Shown: positions 6,069 to 13,299 of the stretch, one piece after another
Position numbering within the stretch: the first letter of the stretch is position 1
Layout: each line of letters begins with the position of its first letter
IMG/VR virus record: IMGVR_UViG_3300033148_005717
Location: 1-45,293 of that record
Origin: a virus
Length of the DNA stretch: 45,293 nt
Reading direction: 5' to 3' (one strand)
Translations under genes and position numbers: made by a program
Notes under the pieces: model-generated
Databases searched by the model: none
Seen by the model: the letters and a program-made list of their open reading frames with translations, nothing else
What the model was told of the DNA's origin: nothing

Positions 6069-6392
6069 ATGAAGAAAATTATTATGAAACACAACACTAA
6101 ATTAGCGATAAAGGGCAAGAAGAAAAAACTGCTTGAGGTTTTACTTGAAGCAGACAATGAATCAGTTGACGAAGTGTGTAAACGTGCAGGGATCAGTAGA
6201 CAGACATATTATAAATACTCGAAAGATCCCGAATTTTCAAAACTGATAAATCAAACCACATTAAACGCTTGCACCATGCGTCAGAATTTTGTAGTGTCAG
6301 CACTCTTAAAAAGAGCAGAATCGGGCAATATTCCTGCAATACGCACGGTGTTAGAGACGCGAGGATTGATAGGCCCGACCTTGACAACATGA
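6069..6392 (+). CDS. Terminase small subunit-like protein (phBC6A51 HTH type)
   Basis: 107 residues. An N-terminal helix-turn-helix (VDEVCKRAGISRQTYYKY) is followed by SALLKRAESGNIPAIRTVLE, the helical ending common in small terminase subunits that recognise the packaging site. It opens the late operon, but the large subunit lies 5.5 kb further on. No Shine-Dalgarno is visible before ATG 6069. It overlaps the next gene by ATGA. Function by family resemblance. Confidence 0.65.
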   Translation: MKKIIMKHNTKLAIKGKKKKLLEVLLEADNESVDEVCKRAGISRQTYYKYSKDPEFSKLINQTTLNACTMRQNFVVSALLKRAESGNIPAIRTVLETRGLIGPTLTT

Positions 6393-6550
6393 GTGATGAA
6401 GAGATAATCGCCATGCTTGACAGCGAACAAGCGCACATCGACGCTATACGTAAGAGCATAGAGGCCAGACGTGCCAACGCAAGCACGTCCAGGCTCAAAG
6501 GGGATGGCATACACCCCGGATCGGACACGACCACCGACGGGGAGGCTTGA
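6389..6550 (+). CDS. Small hypothetical protein
   Basis: 53 residues from ATG 6389, coupled to the terminase gene by ATGA. Acidic helix (MSDEEIIAMLDSEQAHIDAI) and a Ser/Thr/Gly-rich tail. Function unknown. Confidence 0.5.
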   Translation: MSDEEIIAMLDSEQAHIDAIRKSIEARRANASTSRLKGDGIHPGSDTTTDGEA

Positions 6551-6565
6551 TATAGGTTTTACGTC

Positions 6566-6661
6566 TACATACAACCTCTTTTTGAGGTGGTGGTATATTA
6601 TGGTAGACATATGTACATACAACCTCTTTTTGAGGTGGTGGTATATTATGGTAGACATATG
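6566..6661 (+). repeat. Two tandem 48-bp repeats carrying RBS and start
   Basis: Identical 48-bp copies at 6566-6613 and 6614-6661. Each holds a small hairpin ACCTC-TTTTT-GAGGT, an RBS (GAGGTGG) and an ATG. Forty-eight is a multiple of three, so reading frames continue through both copies. Confidence 0.9.
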
Positions 6662-6671
6662 GGCGGACTGA
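6600..6671 (+). CDS. 23-residue leader peptide
   Basis: ATG 6600 follows GAGGTGGTGG; the short ORF runs through the second 48-bp copy and stops at TGA 6669-6671, which overlaps the ATG of the next gene (TGATG). Likely a coupling leader rather than a functional protein. Confidence 0.35.
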   Translation: MVDICTYNLFLRWWYIMVDIWAD

Positions 6672-6940
6672 TGGGAATAAGCAGTGAAATAGCGTCATAT
6701 TGGTCGCAGAAGCTTAAGGAAGAAGTGGATGCTTTTACGGCGGGTAAGTATTTCGATACCATTTATTACGAACCTGTTAAGCCCAGGTGGATTCCGTGGC
6801 GTATATGGTTTTGGATGTTGAAGCGCTATTTTACTCATAGGGTAATATGGATGGAGGAGATTAAGAGCGACAAAGGGAGGACGACTGCCTTTACTTGTTA
6901 TATGCCATTGGAGCGGACTGATGACACGGCGCAAGCGTGA
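6671..6940 (+). CDS. Hypothetical protein
   Basis: 89 residues from ATG 6671 (GGGCGGACTGATG context). Contains an aromatic-rich middle (PRWIPWRIWFWMLKRYF) that may be membrane-interfacial. Longer in-frame readings to 6587 would translate the 48-bp repeats. No family recognised. Confidence 0.5.
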   Translation: MGISSEIASYWSQKLKEEVDAFTAGKYFDTIYYEPVKPRWIPWRIWFWMLKRYFTHRVIWMEEIKSDKGRTTAFTCYMPLERTDDTAQA

Positions 6941-7130
6941 GAGGCTAAAGGAGCGATATCGGAGGCTATATTTGCGAGAACTGAATCGCAGTAAGCACTA
7001 TAAGGGCGAGGAGATAGGTTGTGCCTATGCGATTGGCGACACATTAGTTATAGAGTATCCGATGAGGGTAAGATTTTTAGATCCCGAAGCGGAAATTACA
7101 ATATTGAGTGGGCGGACTGATGCCGGTTAA
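6921..7130 (+). CDS. Small basic protein
   Basis: 69 residues, starts MTRRKRERLKERYRRLYLRE, so strongly basic and helical; C-terminal half predicted beta. Overlaps its neighbours by 20 and 11 bp; start in the repeated GCGGACTGATG context. Nucleic-acid binding is possible. Confidence 0.5.
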   Translation: MTRRKRERLKERYRRLYLRELNRSKHYKGEEIGCAYAIGDTLVIEYPMRVRFLDPEAEITILSGRTDAG

Positions 7131-7407
7131 GGTAGCGCGAGGTTGGGATTTAGAGCCGATTAAAAAGTGGTCAGCCCAGACAGGCGCTGGTGATAGTATT
7201 ATCGGATCTGCCGAAATGTTGCGGAGATTTTTGAAGGTTCCCGATGACAGGGCGGTATTAGTGCAGGATAAGGTATTGGGTCAGCATGATGTGAGTTGGT
7301 CGATTTCTGAAGAGGACAAGCAACTCCGTAAAGAACACAAGGCAAATTCGGAGAGAGCTGAAAAAGAGAGGCTCAGGAAACGGCGTTTTCGGGCGAGGAA
7401 ACGGTAA
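7120..7407 (+). CDS. Hypothetical protein with basic tail
   Basis: 95 residues from ATG 7120, third use of GCGGACTGATG. Ends in a long basic coiled-coil-like tail. No family recognised. After it, 7408-7536 holds only a 13-bp palindrome (GGCAAAATTTGCC) and no gene. Confidence 0.5.
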   Translation: MPVKVARGWDLEPIKKWSAQTGAGDSIIGSAEMLRRFLKVPDDRAVLVQDKVLGQHDVSWSISEEDKQLRKEHKANSERAEKERLRKRRFRARKR

Positions 7408-7536
7408 CTCTGTGATCCCCCATTTTTGGCAAAATTTGCCCTTGTGGTTCAATAAGTTACGGCGGACGTTTTTGGCTGCTGGTATGATTGTATGGCTTTT
7501 TTGATGGTTTTCGTAAGTTGTTGATAGATAAGGAAG

Positions 7537-7665
7537 ATGATTTTACTTAAAAAGATAGATTTTAAGCAGGGGCGATTCCAGCGGCCGGGGTCGGCTATAC
7601 GTAGGCCGGTGGGTGAGGCGGGGAATCCCGCACGTAGCTCAGGTTGTCCCTGCCCCTACCTTTAA
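7537..7665 (+). CDS. Possible 42-residue protein in structured region
   Basis: ATG 7537 after AAGGAAG, stop TAA 7663-7665 inside the RBS of the next gene. Basic, Gly/Pro/Cys-containing. The DNA is GC-rich and folds well (GCGGG-GAAT-CCCGC; AGGGGC with GCCCCT), so the region may instead be a leader RNA. Confidence 0.35.
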   Translation: MILLKKIDFKQGRFQRPGSAIRRPVGEAGNPARSSGCPCPYL

Positions 7666-7674
7666 GGAGGTATT

Positions 7675-7806
7675 TTGCCGAAAAAATTGGAGACTCAATT
7701 GAAACGTGAGGGTCGCAAGAAGGGTTATCGTGGCAAGCGCCTTGATGCTTATGTTTTCGGCGGATTGCGTCGAACCGGCTGGCGTCCGAGCCGGGAGAAG
7801 AAGTGA
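7675..7806 (+). CDS. 43-residue basic protein
   Basis: TTG start at 7675 after an ideal AAGGAGG; sequence PKKLETQLKREGRKKGYRGK continues to a conserved-looking GLRRTGWRPSREKK ending. Stop overlaps the next start (GTGA). Similar tiny basic proteins are common in viral genomes; role unknown. Confidence 0.6.
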   Translation: MPKKLETQLKREGRKKGYRGKRLDAYVFGGLRRTGWRPSREKK

Positions 7807-8195
7807 GTTTTGATCCAACTAAGAAATATGCGGCGTGGGCGAGGTCTTTTTCTTTTTACCATAGAATATTGCAGATAGCAAGGGTAATACCAAAAGGTTA
7901 CAGAAACAGGGTCAAATTAATTGAAAACGGTGATGTATATGGTTGGGAATATAAGCCGATAAAAAGGGTAACGCTTTTCCCCGGTGAACAACTATTTAAA
8001 CTCTACGATACTCATGGTTTACCGATAATGATGTCTCTTATCTTAATTAAAGAAAAAGGGATGCTTGTTGATTGGTCGGGTTATTTTGCCGCAACTAAAA
8101 GGGCGGGATGGTCGGACAAAAAAGCCTTAGCACTTGCAAAAGAAGCAAGTATAGATTCGGGTTCTCTCTTACAATATGATGCGTTTACCCGATAA
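7803..8195 (+). CDS. Small protein with alanyl-tRNA synthetase-like motif
   Basis: 130 residues from GTG 7803. Residues 58-100 (GEQLFKLYDTHGLPI, later KEKGMLVDWSGYFAA) closely follow the AlaRS signature GExxFxLYDTYGFP...VDxxGFxAAM found after the catalytic core. The catalytic and editing domains are absent, so it is not an aminoacylating enzyme. The motif match is seen by eye; function unknown. First gene of the coupled cassette leading to the radical SAM enzyme. Confidence 0.55.
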   Translation: MSFDPTKKYAAWARSFSFYHRILQIARVIPKGYRNRVKLIENGDVYGWEYKPIKRVTLFPGEQLFKLYDTHGLPIMMSLILIKEKGMLVDWSGYFAATKRAGWSDKKALALAKEASIDSGSLLQYDAFTR

Positions 8196-9105
8196 TTACT
8201 ATCATCCCCGGTGTTACTGGGCGCACATGGTGACGTTCCGGTGCAACGGCGGATGCAAGTTCTGCATACTGAACGGGCGCGGGAAAGCGCCTATCCCCTC
8301 GGAGTTGACCGGAAAAGAGATACTGAACTGGTGGAATAATTTAGAGCATCCCCGCGGTCAGCGCTTGAGCCTGATTGGCGGTGAGCCGTTCAAACATCCC
8401 GATATTATGGAAATCGTTTCCGGGTTGGTCAATTATCAGTTAACCATAACCACCAATTGTGCCAGCGAGATACACGATACTCCGGGATTTTACAAGAACC
8501 TGAAACCGCATTACACCTCTACCCTGCGCGTCAACACCTCTTTCCATCCGCATTTGATCGATCCGGCTGATTACGTGGCTGTGGTTGAGAATTACCAGCG
8601 GGCCGGGCATCACCTCGATCAGATAGCTTACGTGAATTATCCCGGCATGGAGGACAAATATGCTAAAGAGATTGCCTACGTGCGTGAGAAACTTGGTCGA
8701 TTGCGGCGAGTTCCGTATTTGGGGTTTTGGAATGAAAACGATGGGCCTAATGCTCCCCCAGATACACGCACTATTGAACCCAACGAAGGATATATCGACA
8801 AAAAGGCAGCCGCCGATATTTGTGGAATCACGGACATGGATGCATACCGGGACATCTGTGGACAAAGTGTGGCTCGACGAGCCGTTTGTGCCCATCCGTT
8901 TTTGTCGCTGATTATAGGACCGCAGGGCAATCATTATCACTGTCATTATAAACTGTATTACGACATAGACCCGGTTTGCAATATCAAGGATTTCAGGCCG
9001 GTTGGCAAGGAAGCGGCGCTTTGCGATTATTATGGTTTTTGCAACTGGTGTGATGTGCCGAGGGTTGGGTGTAAAAAGAATCAAACAGCGAGAGAGATAC
9101 CGTAA
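8176..9105 (+). CDS. Radical SAM enzyme with C-terminal Cys-rich domain
   Basis: 309 residues. CNGGCKFC (residues 23-30) is the CxxxCxxC motif binding the catalytic 4Fe-4S cluster with S-adenosylmethionine; SLIGGEPFKHPD is the GGEP motif. The C-terminal third has at least eight cysteines (AVCAHPF, HYHCHYKLYY, LCDYYGFCNWCDVPRVGC), resembling the SPASM/auxiliary-cluster domain. Substrate unknown: SPASM enzymes act on peptides, sugars or nucleotides. It overlaps the previous gene by 20 bp and heads a run of glycosyltransferases, so sugar or glycan modification is a reasonable guess. Confidence 0.85.
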   Translation: MMRLPDNYYHPRCYWAHMVTFRCNGGCKFCILNGRGKAPIPSELTGKEILNWWNNLEHPRGQRLSLIGGEPFKHPDIMEIVSGLVNYQLTITTNCASEIHDTPGFYKNLKPHYTSTLRVNTSFHPHLIDPADYVAVVENYQRAGHHLDQIAYVNYPGMEDKYAKEIAYVREKLGRLRRVPYLGFWNENDGPNAPPDTRTIEPNEGYIDKKAAADICGITDMDAYRDICGQSVARRAVCAHPFLSLIIGPQGNHYHCHYKLYYDIDPVCNIKDFRPVGKEAALCDYYGFCNWCDVPRVGCKKNQTAREIP

Positions 9106-9114
9106 AAGATAAAC

Positions 9115-9867
9115 ATGAAGGTTCTGATAGTTTACCCGCATGGGTTAGGCGACTGCATACTGGCGACGCCGGCTATTCGGGAGTATAAGAAACAGACGGG
9201 CAATTTCATCGGCTTTGCGACGCTGGAGCGTTTCCGGTCGGCGGAGTTGTTCAAGAACAATCCGTATGTGGATGAGATTATTTATACCAAAGATGCGTGG
9301 AATGATTGGGAATGTTATGAAGAGGGACGTGAAGAAGTTTTAAAACATTGTCATCTTTATGCCAAAGACAACAAATATGATAAAGTAGTTTACATTCAAC
9401 ACTCCCCCACTGGCAGTAAGATACTGGATTGCTTTGCGGCTTTAGGTATCCAACCAGCAATAGATAAAGCCAGTCTTTTCCACACCGAGGTTTACCTGAC
9501 CGGCAAAGACTATGAATCGGCAGATTTAATAATAAGAAACAGGAATAAACATGGTTTTATTCATTCTGAAACTGGAGTTCCCAATAAGGATTTACCCAGA
9601 GGATATGGCGTCAAATGGATAGCAAAACACTTTGGTAGAATCCCGTGGTATGAACCCGTTATGGTTACGCCCATAACTAAAGCTTTTGCCCTACTTAAGC
9701 AGTCTACCACTGTTGTTGTTACCGACTCCGTTTACTATCACGCCGCAGGCGCTATGGACAAGGATGTTGACCTCGCTTACTTTGCCCGCGGTCCCGCAGT
9801 ATATAATCGTGTGAAACCGTTGCATCCGGTGAAACAGAATATCGTGTATGAGTTGGAGAAACTTTAA
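9115..9867 (+). CDS. GT9-like glycosyltransferase
   Basis: 250 residues. MKVLIVYPHGLGDCILATPAI is the N-terminal nucleotide-sugar fold of ADP-heptose:LPS heptosyltransferases (GT9), and TDSVYYHAAGAM near residue 205 matches the GT9 active-site region TxDSGxxHxA. It is shorter than cellular GT9 (about 320-350). Presumed cytoplasmic transfer of a sugar to a glycan or virion target. Coupled to the next gene by TAATG. Confidence 0.75.
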   Translation: MKVLIVYPHGLGDCILATPAIREYKKQTGNFIGFATLERFRSAELFKNNPYVDEIIYTKDAWNDWECYEEGREEVLKHCHLYAKDNKYDKVVYIQHSPTGSKILDCFAALGIQPAIDKASLFHTEVYLTGKDYESADLIIRNRNKHGFIHSETGVPNKDLPRGYGVKWIAKHFGRIPWYEPVMVTPITKAFALLKQSTTVVVTDSVYYHAAGAMDKDVDLAYFARGPAVYNRVKPLHPVKQNIVYELEKL

Positions 9868-10355
9868 TGGATGAGCTTTATTCGGAAGTATTCAGGTTAA
9901 AATTCTTAGCCTTCAATCCAGATATTTTCATTAAAAAGTCTGTAGAGTCTATTTCCGATCCATCCTTTACTGGAAAAACTGGCGTATATAAATTTAGAAC
10001 CGCTTGGATACCAGAATATCCTGACGGTTCAGTTATTGAGATAACCCCAAACACTTGGGGACAATGGATGAAAGTCGATAACGGCGTTCCCGACAAAGAC
10101 ATAATAGGACTTCTCAGTGTTAATCTCCGCGAGACATTAAAGGCTATTCCCAAGAAACTAAAAAATTGGTTTTGCGAGGGTGCTCCCCACAAGGTAGAAG
10201 TCAAATTAGAGAAATTCCGACATAAGAGACGAGTTTATTATCGTATAAGGGGTGAATTTAGCGCCCTACAGAAGAAAAGCGCCGAGAAAATATTTGACCG
10301 CAGGATGCGTGAATGTGAATACGATGACGAAACAGGAAAGTATGAGTTGATATGA
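9867..10355 (+). CDS. Hypothetical protein in glycosylation cassette
   Basis: 162 residues, mixed alpha/beta, start TAATG and end ATGA coupled to flanking glycosyltransferases. No motif recognised. Coupling suggests a partner or accessory of the cassette. Confidence 0.5.
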   Translation: MDELYSEVFRLKFLAFNPDIFIKKSVESISDPSFTGKTGVYKFRTAWIPEYPDGSVIEITPNTWGQWMKVDNGVPDKDIIGLLSVNLRETLKAIPKKLKNWFCEGAPHKVEVKLEKFRHKRRVYYRIRGEFSALQKKSAEKIFDRRMRECEYDDETGKYELI

Positions 10356-11218
10356 GAATCCTCGTAGTCGGCGTATTCAACGAGAACTCAACCAATAACG
10401 GCATTTTGAATGGGTTTGCTGAGATTGCCACTGAGGTTGACGCAATGGATTATCGGGAGCGTGCCAGAGATGTTGGTAGCGCCCAAAGAGATCAAGAGAT
10501 TATTAACTGTTCAGATCCTAATTATTGGGAAGGGAAATATGATCTGATATTCTTTTGTAAGTGTAATGGTGTAGATGTTCGGGTAATACATGAATGTAAA
10601 AAATATGCTAAAACCTTCCTCTGGTATATGGACCCGCTTAACAGCAACTACAACGATGAGCTTATTGAGAAAATCAAAGTTGCCGACTACGTGGGTGTCG
10701 CCAAGTGGGAAGTCTACGAGCAGGCCAAGAAGCTAAATCCCAATACGCATTTTTTGATCGAGGGTTTCGATCCCAAGTGGGATTACCCGATTGAGAGTGA
10801 GAAGATTTACGATGTATCGTTTATCGGTAATCCGTATGGTGATCGCAAAGAATGGTTAGATGCTTTGGATAACGTGACGGTATTGTCGAACAAATATAAT
10901 ACTGAACACGCTAAAGCGGTCGGGCAATCCAAGATCAATCTGAACTTTACGGGTGGCGGCCCCTCTGATCGGGTGTATAAGATATTGGCGGCGGGCGGGT
11001 TTTTGTTGAGTCAAAGATGGCCTGACATCAAAAAATATGGTTTAAGGCCAACGATTGATTATGTGCAATTTGATACGCCAGATGAAATGATTAGACTATG
11101 TAAATATTATCTTAAAAATGAAACCGAAAGAGAACAAATCGCTCGACAGGGGAATAAAACCGTGCAGAAGTTCAGCCGTGACAATCTCGCCAAGCAAATC
11201 GTGGAGATAGTCTCTTGA
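10352..11218 (+). CDS. GT-B glycosyltransferase, CgeB-like
   Basis: 288 residues. Rossmann-type start (MRILVVGVFNENS), middle YVGVAKWEVYEQA, then DVSFIGNPYGDRKEWL and KINLNFTGGGPSDRVYKILA with a following GGFLLS: the CgeB/GT4 C-terminal donor-binding pattern. Predicted glycosyl transfer from a nucleotide sugar. Overlaps the next gene by TTGA. Confidence 0.75.
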   Translation: MRILVVGVFNENSTNNGILNGFAEIATEVDAMDYRERARDVGSAQRDQEIINCSDPNYWEGKYDLIFFCKCNGVDVRVIHECKKYAKTFLWYMDPLNSNYNDELIEKIKVADYVGVAKWEVYEQAKKLNPNTHFLIEGFDPKWDYPIESEKIYDVSFIGNPYGDRKEWLDALDNVTVLSNKYNTEHAKAVGQSKINLNFTGGGPSDRVYKILAAGGFLLSQRWPDIKKYGLRPTIDYVQFDTPDEMIRLCKYYLKNETEREQIARQGNKTVQKFSRDNLAKQIVEIVS

Positions 11219-11853
11219 ACCTGTTTCCCGGTGGCGGCCAATATGCTGGTCTGTATAATATAGATTTCGGTATCAAAGACGGCGACAGAGTATTAGATGT
11301 CGGTAGCGGGAACAAGCCCTTCCCGCAGGCTACGCATTTGATAGACATGCCCAACACATCGCACCAGCGACATAATGCGTCGTTGGTTGTCGGGAATCGA
11401 AAGTTAATCGAAGGTGATGTTTGTGATGTTCTAAAAGACTTTCCCGATAAGTATTTTGATTTCTGTTATAGTTCTCACACCTTTGAACATATTGAAAACC
11501 TGCCGCTTGCGCTCGATTTGATAAGTGCTAAATGCAGACGTGGGTTCTATGCTTTGCCCGGTTCGGACTTTGAGTTCTTTACTACAGAAGATCATTTCAA
11601 CCACGTGAATTTATGTCGGCAAATAGGTCACACCTTACATACTACTAAACGACCACCGAACACTGTTATAGACAAATTTGGCAAGATATACGGAGAGATA
11701 GCCAAGATCAATTTCGGTGGGTTCCACGACATGTGGGAAAACGAGTATCGATTCATTTGGGAGATACGACATTATTGGGAAGGACAAATTAGTTATATAG
11801 TTTGGAACAATCCCGCAGAATTATTTCCGCAAGTAAAATATTTCCACAAGTAA
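11215..11853 (+). CDS. Class I SAM-dependent methyltransferase
   Basis: 212 residues, TTG start. Motif I DRVLDVGSGNKP (about residue 22), a post-II acidic region (EGDVCDVL) and YSSHTFEHIENLP mark a Methyltransf_11-like enzyme. Last gene of the cassette before terminase; glycan methylation is the simplest role. Confidence 0.75.
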   Translation: MNLFPGGGQYAGLYNIDFGIKDGDRVLDVGSGNKPFPQATHLIDMPNTSHQRHNASLVVGNRKLIEGDVCDVLKDFPDKYFDFCYSSHTFEHIENLPLALDLISAKCRRGFYALPGSDFEFFTTEDHFNHVNLCRQIGHTLHTTKRPPNTVIDKFGKIYGEIAKINFGGFHDMWENEYRFIWEIRHYWEGQISYIVWNNPAELFPQVKYFHK

Positions 11854-11883
11854 CATCCTCATAATTGCTTCATAGGGGGGGCA

Positions 11884-13299
11884 ATTACAAAACAAAACTC
11901 TATAGTATTAAGTGCATCGGGCTTAACCGAACAACAGCGCTTGAATGGTATAGCATGGTATGTTCCACATGAAGGACAATATCCTTTTCATAAGTGTGAA
12001 TCTCGTGAACGCTGGATTTTTGGCGGTAACAGGTCAGGGAAAACCGAGGCTGGCGCCGCTGAAGTTGTCATGTGGATATTGGGAAAACAAAATTATCGCA
12101 ACCGTAAACATGTTCGTGCCGGAACCGCATGGGTGGTATCTGTCTCTACCGAGAAGCAAAGAGAGGTAACACAACCTAAATTACTCAAGTTTTTACCTGT
12201 AAATCAGATTGCCCGTAAACAGAACATCCAACGTGGGATTCTTGATTTTATAGAACTCAAGAACGGTTGGCGTATTCTTTTTAAGAATTACAGTCAGGAC
12301 GTAGATACCTTCGGTGGTCAGGATGTTGATATAATTTGGTTTGATGAAGAGCCGCGATTGGACATTTACAAAGAGTGCCTTTTGAGAACCATAGACAGAA
12401 GTGGTGTTATTATTGGCACGATGACACCGGTTAAGGGCATGACCTGGGTCTATTCTGATATATGGGAAAAAGCCGGTCAACGTGGAATAAAATGTTTTAT
12501 GATGGACATGGATCAAAATCCTCATCTCTCGCAAGACGTAAAAGATGATATTCTTGCCGGACTTACCGAGCAGGAAAAAATAATCCGCAAAGAGGGCAAG
12601 TTTGTAGCCCTACAGGGTTTGATATATCCCAAGTTCAACGAGGAAATACATTGTATTGACGATTTCGTTATACCGCTATCGTGGCGCCGGATAGTCGGTA
12701 TTGACCCACATTTAAAGAAAGCTACGTCTGTTGTATGGGCGGCCATCGCTACTGAGAATTACAACAAGGTAAAACGTGGCGACTATGTGATATATCGTGA
12801 GGCACGCCGCATGGGTGAAACTCCCGATATTGCCTCAATGATTCAAATTGCCAACGGCCCCCATGAAAAAATCTATTGTTACGTCGTAGATCCCTCCAAA
12901 CCCAACGTCAACGAAGAGTGGCCAGGGCAGACAATATTAGACGTATATGCCGCTTACGGTATTCCGGCACAGAAGGCAAATAAGGCGGTTGAACAGGGAA
13001 TTTCGGCTGTTCGCGCGAGGCTGGATGCCACCCCCCCAACACTTTGGATTTTTAAAAGTTGTATCGGTTGTATATGGGAGTTCAAGCATTATATGTATAG
13101 CGATCCTGTAGATCAGGCCGGCAAACCATACTCTGATAAGATATTTAAGAAAGACGATGATTATTTGGATGATATAAGATATATCGTTAATACGGGTATT
13201 CCTCCGGCAAACCTAAGCGATTATGACCGTCCGCAAATGCAGTATTCTGCTGCTACCGGCAGACCTATGGGATACCAGAGGGGGATAAATCATGCCTGA
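11884..13299 (+). CDS. terL: Terminase large subunit (ATPase/nuclease), ATT start
   Basis: The DNA-packaging motor. Walker A GGNRSGKT, Walker B DIIWFDEEP followed by a coupling motif IGTMTPVKG, and a nuclease half with IVGIDPHLKKATS and VVDPSKP. The first ATG/GTG/TTG (TTG 11941) has no RBS, while the frame is open and protein-like upstream (TKQNSIVLSASGLTEQQR); AGGGGGG at 11874-11880 precedes ATT 11884, which I take as the start, giving 471 residues. It overlaps the portal gene by 8 bp. Confidence 0.9.
   Translation: MTKQNSIVLSASGLTEQQRLNGIAWYVPHEGQYPFHKCESRERWIFGGNRSGKTEAGAAEVVMWILGKQNYRNRKHVRAGTAWVVSVSTEKQREVTQPKLLKFLPVNQIARKQNIQRGILDFIELKNGWRILFKNYSQDVDTFGGQDVDIIWFDEEPRLDIYKECLLRTIDRSGVIIGTMTPVKGMTWVYSDIWEKAGQRGIKCFMMDMDQNPHLSQDVKDDILAGLTEQEKIIRKEGKFVALQGLIYPKFNEEIHCIDDFVIPLSWRRIVGIDPHLKKATSVVWAAIATENYNKVKRGDYVIYREARRMGETPDIASMIQIANGPHEKIYCYVVDPSKPNVNEEWPGQTILDVYAAYGIPAQKANKAVEQGISAVRARLDATPPTLWIFKSCIGCIWEFKHYMYSDPVDQAGKPYSDKIFKKDDDYLDDIRYIVNTGIPPANLSDYDRPQMQYSAATGRPMGYQRGINHA

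Noticed and set aside
6916-6945. CTGATGA followed by a small stem, resembling a hammerhead ribozyme core
   Set aside because: No GAAA box or stem III follows, and the same bases recur as a gene-start context without the terminal A.
7565-7660. Possible HDV-like self-cleaving ribozyme in the GC-rich segment
   Set aside because: I could not fit the nested double pseudoknot or the catalytic C region.
8440-9141. Long minus-strand ORF (233 codons)
   Set aside because: Antisense to the radical SAM gene, no motif, no RBS; a shadow of strongly biased codons.
11941-11943. TTG as terminase start
   Set aside because: No RBS, and coding-like sequence continues upstream to an ATT with a Shine-Dalgarno.
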